Assembly: GCF_021018805.1 (NCBI RefSeq)
Contig: NC_086258.1
Span: forward strand, 6,487,081 to 6,551,080
Reading direction: 5' to 3'
DNA from: Prinia subflava
Taxonomy: Eukaryota; Chordata; Aves; Passeriformes; Cisticolidae
Length of the DNA stretch: 64,000 nucleotides
In this document: piece by piece, positions 55,885 to 64,000 of the stretch
How positions within the stretch are numbered: the stretch's first letter is position 1
Layout: each line of letters opens with the position of its first letter
Made by a program: the position numbers and the translations under genes
Notes under the pieces: model-generated
The model's database searches: none
What the model saw: only the letters and a program-made list of their open reading frames with translations
Told to the model about the DNA's origin: nothing

Positions 55885-55982
55885 CGCTTTTTCTTTTCTT
55901 TTTTTTTTTTTTTTCTTACTCCTTTTATATTTTTTTTTTCCTCTCCCCACCTCCCTCCTCCCTCTCTCTCCCTCTCCCGCCA
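55885..55982. repeat. Pyrimidine-rich (T/C) tract of about 98 bp
   Basis: The tract is almost wholly T and C, T-rich first (TTTTCTTTTC and T runs), then CT-rich (CCTCCCTCCTCCCTCTCTCT). Purines interrupt only at a few places, such as TTACT and ATAT. Such tracts can form triplex DNA. It sits inside promoter 1a. Confidence 0.9.
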
Positions 55983-56004
55983 AAAGAGTTGGGAAGGAGG
56001 GAAG

Positions 56005-56079
56005 ATGGCTGGAGTTAACTCCGCGGGAGAGGAGGTGCGGGGCCCCTGGATTTTCCGCCTCTCAGGCTCGCCCTTGTAA
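56005..56079 (+). other. Possible upstream ORF of ABL1 exon 1a (24 codons)
   Basis: ATG in GAAGATGGCTGG context opens a 24-codon frame (MAGVNSAGEEVRGPWIFRLS then GSPL) that ends in TAA 222 bases before the exon 1a start. If transcription begins upstream of 56005 it would be a nonoverlapping uORF. If not, the motif is only a YY1 site. The transcription start is unknown. Confidence 0.35.
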
Positions 56080-56301
56080 TGGTTTTCGGAGCGCTGGATT
56101 TCGTCGAGTTTTCCTGGATGTTTTGTTTTAAGCTTCTCCTGGATGTGTTGTTTTAGGCTTCTTTTGGACTTTTTTTAGACTTTTACCGGATCTTTTCGGA
56201 CTTTTTTTTTTAGTCTTCTAACGGATAATTCCACGTAGAAGAAGCCGAAGGAGGGGGGGAAGGGAAAACAGACAGCCGAAGCCAAACTCTAACAAATGAA
56301 A
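56080..56301 (+). other. ABL1: Probable 5' UTR of ABL1 exon 1a
   Basis: T-rich leader with imperfect internal repeats of CTCCTGGATGTTTTGTTTTA type (56110-56157) and GGACTTTTTTTAGAC-type blocks (56165-56216). An in-frame TAA at 56290-56292 precedes the coding start. The 5' end is not defined. Confidence 0.5.
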
Positions 56302-56380
56302 ATGTTGGAGATTTGCTTGAAATTGGTGGGTTGCAAATCGAAGAAGGGGCTTTCCTCCTCCTCCAGCTGCTACCTGGAAG
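56302..56380 (+). CDS. ABL1: ABL1 exon 1a coding part: N-terminus of Abl 1a isoform (partial gene)
   Basis: It encodes [16 protein letters not shown], five Ser, then CYLE, the known N-terminus of Abl isoform 1a, plus one base of the next codon. The donor is G|GTGAGTGAGT at 56381. Like exon 1b it ends in phase 1, so both can join the same exon 2. This isoform lacks the N-terminal Gly for myristoylation. A second in-frame ATG at 56296 would add Met-Lys; an in-frame stop at 56290-56292 rules out any longer form. The bulk of the kinase is beyond the window. Confidence 0.97.
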
Positions 56381-59300
56381 GTGAGTGAGTACCCCCAGGG
56401 GGTTGGGACGTGCTCCCGGGGGGCACAACCCCATCCCACCACCAGAATCCCCACACGAGTTTTACCCTCGATTGCAAGTCGGGGCCGGCTTTGGGGGATG
56501 TTTGGAGCTGGCCAGGTTCGGGCTGGGCTTTCCCGTGCGGGGGTGAAGAAGCGAGCGGCGTTCGGCCCCAGGTGCCTTTCATTAATGCAGTTACAGAGGG
56601 AGCGCGGCTCTACCATTTATGGTTGTAAAATGTCAAGTGATCTTATTGCCGAGCCCATAAACAAATCCCTATCTTCAGGCCTCAGCTTTATAGTTTTTTT
56701 GTTCTGGAGGGGCGGGAGGGGAATTTTCCTTATTTTGGTCGTGAAAAAACTCAACTCCATACTCAAGAAGAAAATTCAGATGAGTCCATCAGTAAAATAT
56801 TTTCAGCGTGTGTTAATACGTAACTCCTTGGTCCATTTTGGTTATCCCCTTTCTTAGTGTGCTGAATTTAACTGAATTTTCTTGCATGTTTGTTTTTAAA
56901 AAGTGATTTTGAGTCACACCCATGGTTACTTGTAGACAGCGAGATGTTAAACATGTGGAATCAACTGGTTTGGATGGAAAACTTGGGTGACAGAGGCACC
57001 GCGCTGGGCAGGGAGGACTTTGGGCTGAGGTCTTGCTTGGTGTGACCTCAAGCAAGATTTTCACCCTGACGTGGCTTCACACCCTGCCTGTGGAACAGCG
57101 CTGTGGTCCCTCTGCTCAGCCTCTTCACTGCCCATCCCACAGGTCCAGGCTCCTTCAACTTCTTTTGTGTTGCTGGAGGTTGTTTCAGTAAAAATACTCC
57201 TCCTGCCAGGAGGACTGTGCTAACTCATCAAATCAGAGGCACGAAAGGCAGCAGCTGATTTCCAGGGGCCTATGGCAAGGCGTTGTTGCTCAACTCTCAA
57301 ATATTCAGTGCAGAAACGGCCCTCGGAAATTCATGGGTTTGGAATCTCAAAATCTACAAATGGCTGCTCGTGGCAAACTCGCATGAAGAAGTTTTGGATC
57401 AAGGGGCTGTGTTTATTGGATACATTGAGTGACTCTGAGGAATTTTCTGTTCTCTAAAATCAAAGAATAGTTTCCAGAGGACTTTTTCTGCTTATTTAAA
57501 GTTTCAGAAACCAAATGGTGGGCAGATGCGTGAATAATTTTGATGTTTTTATGTGACTGAATTCTTCTGCGATCTTTTAAGTATAAAGTTCCTCTGTCTG
57601 TGTCCCCTGCCTCTGGTTTTGCTCAGTGTGTGGAGAGGGAGCCCCAAGCTGTGCTGGGCCTCCTGTCTGTGCTGCTGAATCTTTCAACACAGCCCTGGGA
57701 GAACAGGCAGAGCATCTGGGGCCTCATTTCCCTCTGCAGAAATGAATGCTGAAGGATGATGTTACAAGGGTGTTGCCCTGACTCTTTTTGCAAGTTTTCT
57801 CTTTTGTGTTCATTACAGCCACTGCCCCCTCTCCGCAGTTTGCAATGCAGTTTCATAATAGGATTAGAGCATAGTTTGACTTGGCTGTATAGGCAGTATG
57901 AGTTAAGAATGTTGTAATTAATACTATAGTGTTTTCATCTTCTGCTTCCCTATGTGGGTACATATTTGTTTTTTATGGTGGAATGGGAAATGCACATTGA
58001 AACAACTTTTACTCCATCTCTCAAGGTGGCTCAGACTCACTTCTCAGTTCAACATGGGGAAAACCAAAGCCAGTGTCAGAGTGGATGTTAAAGGTGTACA
58101 AATGATGTTAAAGTTGTACAAATGTGGCAACTGCAGCCTTAATGTGGCAGTCGGGACATAGACAGCCCAGAACCCCCATAATTGATTGGGGAACTCCTGG
58201 AGGGCAGAGTAAAATACTCATCTGAGGAAAAAGAAATTTTAAAAAGCAGGATTTTCTGTTACTCCTTTCTAAAGCTGAATGTATTCCTGGGCAGCTTTCT
58301 TGTAACCATTACTGTGAGGTTGAAATTGCTCTTGAGGACTCCTCCAAAAGAATGGTGGGGCTTGCCCCAAACTCCTGAATTCCAAGAGCACAAGTGAAAT
58401 CCATTTGCTTGTGTTGCCCTTAAGAATGTAACAAGTTTTTACATATGGATGTGTTATTTTAAGCTTGGCAGATCACGAGAAGGGGGCAGGGTTGTGTCAA
58501 GTGTCAGAAACTCCAGATCATTGCTCCTGGATCCCTGTGAACAGCCTGGGATGGCCAGTGCATTTCCATGCACATCCCTCAGCCTCTGTGAAGCTTCTGA
58601 AAGAATTAACGAGATGATGGTGATGTCATTGGAGGATTTAACTCTGCTGTTGTTATTTTAGTTGTATGGAAAGTTTAGTTTAGTTGTTAGTTTATTTGTA
58701 TGAAATTTACTATAATAGATTAGGAAACTAATAACTGCTTAAAGGCTGAAAGGTCCATTAGGTGCTTGGAAAACCAGTTGTAGCCAGGAGGATAGATGAA
58801 ATTTTATTTAATTCCTTATTTTTGTATTCATATGTTAACAGAAATAATTCAGTTCTTGGCTGATGAATAGCATGGGATGTAACAAAATCAAGTCTATTTG
58901 TTGTGGTTTTAAACACACTTCTTGAGACTACTGTGCCGAGTCTGGATTTGGTGTAAGGCTGGTTTGGTGTCAGGCACACGTGCAGGTGTCCTTTGACCAA
59001 GTAATCAGAAATGTGGTTTTCTTTTCATGGTGGTCCCTTCTGAAAGGCTTTTATGCTCTGTTAGTTTGCAGGAACGAGGGCTGTTTGGAGATGCTCTGTG
59101 TGTGGCTGGCAGGTGCTGTGGCCCATGGCTGTGTGCTGCTGTGCAAGGGCAGACTGTCCTGCCCCCTGAAAAAGCTGAAATCTTTTCTTAACTTGATCAA
59201 AAATAAGTTTAAACTGCTTCTAACAATGACTGAGTTTTCGTATTGATGTTTGAGCTGGGCATATCTTTGCCCTCATTTCTATTCCCACTAGTAAATATTA

Positions 59301-62300
59301 TTTTAAAATGTGACAGATTTGAATTTTTCTCATCTGCTTTCTCCTTTCTGCCTTTGCCAAAGTGAGTAATTCCTCACCCACTTCACACCAAGAAAGGGTA
59401 AAGAGTAGAAGGGAAGAGGCTGAGTGAGTATTGCTGCCAATCTGATCAGGAAAACAGAACGTGTCCATGTCCCAAATAGGGGCTGAAATAGTCTTGCTGC
59501 CTTTTTGGGCTTGGCTCTACCAGTGAAAGGCAAAACCCTTGTTTAAAACCTGTCAGTGTTCTCTGTGAAGTTTAAAAAAACATTTTGGGGACACTAGTAA
59601 ACTCCTTTTGTTTTCTAACAGAAAAGACTCCTGTCCTGCCAGCTGTCAGACTTTTTTTTTTTTTCTTTCCCCTAATTTATTTCTTTTAGCATGTCTTGTT
59701 ACAGCTAAAGCCTGGGGAGGAGCAGCAGCCTGTACCCATTGCCCTCCTCCTGAAGAGTGATTTTTGTAATATATTTGGGCACGTATTAAGCCAGACCTAA
59801 ATTGGCAGCACAGTGACTCATCTGCCCCAGTGTCACTGGGATCAGCAGGCAGGGTTTTGATCACCCTGTTAGGGAGAGAGCAGATGCATTAACCTGGAGT
59901 TGCTGCCTCCCTTCTGTTTGTTTCCTCTCTTCCTTGGCTGTTTTCTGCTCCTCACCTCATGGCCTCTCATCCACCACCACTCAGTAGGGTTCTTGCTGTT
60001 ATCCACATTTCTGGCTTTGTAGTGGCTTCTTACTTATGTGCTTGTTCCAGTGGTTCTTATTTGTCCCATCGTTGTTAAAAAGTCTGATTGATGGTGCTTG
60101 CTACAGTTTCCCATGGGATATGGTGAGGAAAAGGATTATCATTTCACAGGAAATGTTGTAACTGTTTTCAGACCTAAAAGGGATCATCCACAGATCTGTC
60201 TGTCCTTCCCTGAGCAGTCTGTGGGATTGCTCAGTAAAACAAAGGAATATAACAGTAAATCTTGATGATTCTTGCTTGGTGCTTTCCCTGCCTAAGGCTC
60301 AGAATTGGGCAGACTTCCCTATTTCTTCACCTTCAGTAAGGAAACAAAACCAAAAGCTATAAAAATGAAGTTGTTGGAAGTACTGAAGTGTCATTGAAGT
60401 TCATTTGAATGTAGTTACTCTTCCCCCTTCCTCTCCCAGAGGTTATTGTCTAAGGTCAGGCAGAACTTAGTGGTAGATTTGGGAGTAAAGTTCAAATTTC
60501 TGCCATACCCACTGTTCCACTCCTTCCATCTACAGCTGTGATTAGCTGGCAGGAGAAAGATGTTTGCCATGTCACTAAGGGGGTATAAATGGAATAAACT
60601 CAGTGAATGAACTCAGGTAGAACCTACAGGTCTGTGTAAGAGCGAACTTGAAGAAAAACCCAACAAAACAACCCCAAAGAAACCAACAAAACAAAAAACC
60701 AACTGTAAAAGCCCTGAAATTATGGAATCATCTCTCCAAAGAGTGGGAGATGCTGCATAACCAGGGGTGCTCAGACAAGATCCAACACTGCATTTACTGT
60801 GAGGGTCTGTTTGAGCCTGGGCAATGCAGCAGGAGCCATGGGTGCCCTTGTTCTCAGAGGTCATTCAGCAGTCTTGGTGTTCAGTGTTGGGAGCACTGGA
60901 GATCCCTGGTGTCCATGTGGAGGGAGCACTGCAGGCTGAAGGTGTCTCACTGGGAGGGGAAATAAGGCAGCACAACTGGGGAGACTGGCCCAGCTCAGGG
61001 GAGTGGGGCTGGATCAGTTTCTGAACTACTTCATCTTTGTGTATAAATACACAATGTTTAAGAAGTGGTATTTATCCTCAGGCTGGCTCTAAGAAGGTGG
61101 GCTTCCCAAATATCAGCCAAGAGCAGGAAAACCAGCAGTTGCCATTGTTGCAGAAGTGTCTGTGGCCTGGGCTGTGCAGTGGGTAACAGGAGAGCCAGAG
61201 CCTGATCTCCCTAGAGGGATGAGTCTGAAATAAAACATAAATCTTTCCTTATTTTTTTGAAAGCTCTGGTTTACAGGTTCTTCGATTTTATATTTAAATC
61301 CATATTCCATCAGGCATAGGGAATCTGTGAGGGCCACTAAGGAAAAATGCTGAAACAGAGAGGCAGCTGCTCCATCAGATGTGCTCAGAGTCAGAAACAT
61401 TTCGAAGTATTAAATCTGCATTGCTATTCTGCCATTTATTGTAGTTTCTTCCAGGGAAAAAGAAGAGTAGAGGGAATGTAGGGAAAGGAGAAGGCTTAGG
61501 TGGCATGTGCTGTGCCTCCAAAGAGATTACTTAGATGTGTTCTGCACTCCCTTGCTCTACAAACCTTGTGGAAAAAATGCCAGCACAGTTTGTAAGCCCA
61601 CAGGATGTTTGTTTTGTAGGGAGACAGGAGGTCTCCTCCTTCCCTCGGGACTGCCTCACAGTCAGCTATGGAGGAGCCAAGTGTAATTCTGTGCTCCTGC
61701 CTGTTTTCCAACCCTTCCCTTACATTGTGAAGGGAATTTGCTTGCGTTGGTCTAGACCAGAATTGTTCATATCTGAGAAGTTCTCACACACAGCCCCTAA
61801 CAATGATTCATGGCTTTGTATGAACAGTAATGAGGAGATAGTTACACTTACGAAACCTTTTAGTGTGCAAGCATAAATACCTTCTGGTAAAAACTTAATT
61901 TAGAAGGGAAATGGTGACATTCTTAATGCCTCAAAATAAAAGCTGCTGTTGCCTTATTTCAAAGTCTGCACTGCTTTAATTAAGAGTTATCATTTAGTTG
62001 ATGTTAGTGGAGAACTGAATTACAGTGCTGCTTTAGGACTCCTATCAGGAGCCCAGGTGTTATCCAGGGCACGGTATGATCCGAGTAATAAATTGCAGCC
62101 TTGCTGGGATGCAGCACAAGACAAAGTGGATGTGTGGAAGGAGCGACAGCGCAGTGATAACAGATTGAATTACGCTCGCTTCCTGCCTCATCACCGTGCC
62201 AGGATGGCCTCCTGTAGGTACAGCAGCCAGGCTGATTTATTGGGAGGAATCTGGCCCACTGAAGATCTCAGCAGTGCTGTAAAATTGTAGTTAAAACCAG

Positions 62301-64000
62301 CAGTAGGAAGTGAGGGAGCTGCGTGTTGAAAAAGACCCTCAATGTGTAGGAACAGCAACGTCTAATTCCTGCTCTGAAGGACTGGAATGTCTGGGCAGAT
62401 TTGCTGGAGAATGGCTCAGAGGGATAAACGCTGCTGACAGCCGGCTGTACGTGGCTCCCAGATGGACATGTCCTGTCTGCTTCTCTCGCTTCATGGTTTT
62501 GTGTCCTCAGTCTGCTGACAGTCTCCTCTTGGGGCCCAGATCTTTAAAAGTGTGTTTTGTCACGGTCTATCAAGCTTTTGCTACACTCGGGTCACCACAA
62601 TTCTGCTCTTTCCTTTATGCTCTTCTCTGTGTTGACTCAAGGCCTCACCCTCCCTTTCTGGATGCTCTTCAAGCTTCATTCACCACCTTCCCCACCCCAG
62701 TTCTTAGCTTGGGGTTCCTACGTTGTGGAAAAACCAGCCCCACTCAGCCCAAGAGTTGTGTCTGGCATCTCCCCATCGTGCTCTCCTGCACAGCACGTTC
62801 ACACACAGCCTGCACCTCTGCTGGGGTGCCTGTGGCTGCACAGACTGGGAGAGACAGGGTTTGAGCATCCTCTGATTTCACTGGGAGACCAGGGTGGTTT
62901 TCCAGCTTAGCAAATTCTCGTGTGTGAGTGTTTAACAGCCCTTGCTCCTCCTGCTCCTTGGTTTTGCAGGCGTTATCACTGAGTCAGTGTCTGTAGGAAT
63001 GTCATCGAGCAAAACCAGCCTTCCCCGCCTCCCGTCCCGCAGCTCGTGGGCGTTGCTGGCGGCCGGCGCGGTGTTGTCTCACAGCTGAATCGAAGCACAT
63101 ACCTTGGCACCCGTGTGCAATGAGTCAGTCCCAGCCTCGCCACGGCCTGGGCACGCGGGAGGGATTCTTGTGGAGCGCTTGGCTTTGCTCCACGTCCCCA
63201 TCCCTGTCTGTGCCTGAGCCATCCTGCGCTGGGCTGCGATCGCGCTGGAGCTGGGGGGGAGCCTGCCTTGGATTCCCTGCCTTCCTGTGGAATCAGTGCC
63301 CCGTGTGGGAGGCATTTTCCTTCCCAGCAGAGGTTGGGGTCCATCCCACAGAGCAGCGAGTGCTGGTTTGTCCCACGTTTGGGGGAGAGCATCACAGCAT
63401 TGCTGCTTGCTGAGGTTGTGCCTGCCACTCGCAGCTCTGCTGCCTGTCTGTTCCAGGTGCTCACTGATGGTTTAACTCCTTGGAGTATCTCCCATCGCTG
63501 CAGTGCCCTGTGTTTGATAAGGGAGCTTAATGGGCTTGACAGGATCAAAACGTTTTCATGGTCAAATGATTGTAGCTTCATTTCTGAAAGTGGATTTTCT
63601 GTTTCTTTTCTCATTGTCACTCTTGAGGGAAACCCAGGCTGTTAAAATATATTCTCCTATAGGACACAGGAAGAGGAAGCCAAGATGTCAAGGTGCTTTA
63701 AAATAACCACCCAACACACTACCACTTCTTACTGTGGAATCATTTAGAAAGTGGAATTATTTAACTGCTCTGATTCACTATGGAAATATATCTCCCTGCA
63801 GTGAAAATTTGGCTAGGAAAACAGGCCCAGTAGTGTCTGTATTTGCTATTTTGCTCACATACATCATATACATTTTCCAGCGAGTACACTAGTACTCATG
63901 TACATAAATAACCACCCAGAGAGCCTTTACCAGTGATCACCTGACCAACACATCAAGGATGCCAGGTTGTCTTTGGGTAAATAGTGGCCACCAATACTAT
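56381..64000 (+). other. ABL1: ABL1 intron between exon 1a and exon 2 (start), no gene seen
   Basis: Exon 2, which should begin with codons for ALQRPVASDF, is not found here, so this is intron to the window edge. It holds a 20-bp tandem duplication at 58084-58123, T-runs (59651-59664) and a CpG-containing block at 61980-62230 with several GATA-type sites. Longer frames such as 62310-62864 and, on the minus strand, 62976-63620 have no recognisable domain. Confidence 0.7.
58084..58123. repeat. 20-bp tandem duplication
   Basis: GATGTTAAAGGTGTACAAAT is followed at once by a copy with one change (G to T at the tenth/eleventh base). Confidence 0.85.

Larger units (their letters stand above)
55600..56080 (+). 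promoter_or_regulatory. ABL1: CpG island / proximal promoter of ABL1 (promoter 1a)
   Basis: A GC- and CpG-rich block follows directly on the minisatellite and precedes exon 1a. It lacks a TATA box near a plausible start. It is interrupted by a long pyrimidine tract (55885-55982), then has GAAGATGGCTGG at 56001-56012, a YY1/TISU-like motif. ABL1 is known to use two promoters, the proximal one driving the 1a isoform. Confidence 0.7.

Noticed and set aside
54127..55983. Minus-strand open frames of 618 and 514 codons
   Set aside because: They run through the 22-unit minisatellite and arise from its stop-free minus strand. Two overlapping frames are equally long, which a real gene would not show, and there is no domain or splice structure.
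55042..56131. Plus-strand frames of 178 and 247 codons across the array and island
   Set aside because: The peptide simply repeats the unit and then reads through CpG-island sequence and a poly-pyrimidine tract. It is an artefact of composition.
62310..63620. 184-codon plus frame and 214-codon minus frame near the window end
   Set aside because: No recognisable motif, no splice logic and no match to ABL1 exon 2. They are treated as chance frames in moderately GC-rich intron.
56381..64000. ABL1 common exon 2
   Set aside because: I looked for the conserved ALQRPVASDF start in all plus-strand frames and did not find it. Exon 2 must lie beyond the window.

Overview
The window reads as nuclear DNA of a bird. 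It has compact intron-exon genes, sparse 3'-truncated CR1 LINE fragments ending in the ATTCTGTGAT-type repeat, CpG-island promoters and no bacterial-style operons. Most of it is intron or intergenic DNA. Many short open frames can be read across it, but only two genes are supported. The species cannot be fixed from the sequence.

Layout: (1) 1-4255 holds a complete nine-exon EXOSC2 gene on the + strand. It encodes a 294-residue Rrp4-type RNA-exosome cap subunit and starts in a CpG-rich promoter with repeated AANATGG (YY1/TISU-like) motifs. (2) 4256-8990 is a short intergenic stretch with two CR1 pieces, a T25 run and a candidate CTCF site. (3) 8995-10248 is the distal promoter and first exon 1b of ABL1. 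This exon encodes the N-myristoylated Abl cap. (4) 10249-56301 is the roughly 46-kb interval between the alternative ABL1 first exons. It contains CR1 fragments, a 37-bp minisatellite at 33.4 kb, small duplications, a stable foldback at 37.0 kb and several AT/homeodomain-rich blocks that could be conserved enhancers. (5) 54401-55619 is a 22-copy 50/59-bp minisatellite directly against the proximal ABL1 promoter. (6) 55600-56380 is the proximal CpG island and first exon 1a. (7) 56381-64000 is the start of the intron leading to the common exon 2, which lies beyond the window.

The EXOSC2-ABL1 order and shared orientation match the vertebrate arrangement (human 9q34). Both ABL1 first exons end one base into a codon, so both can splice to the same exon 2 to make Abl 1b (myristoylated) or Abl 1a (not myristoylated). 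The most unusual structure is the mixed-length, higher-order minisatellite next to promoter 1a. It keeps long frames open on both strands without looking like a gene.
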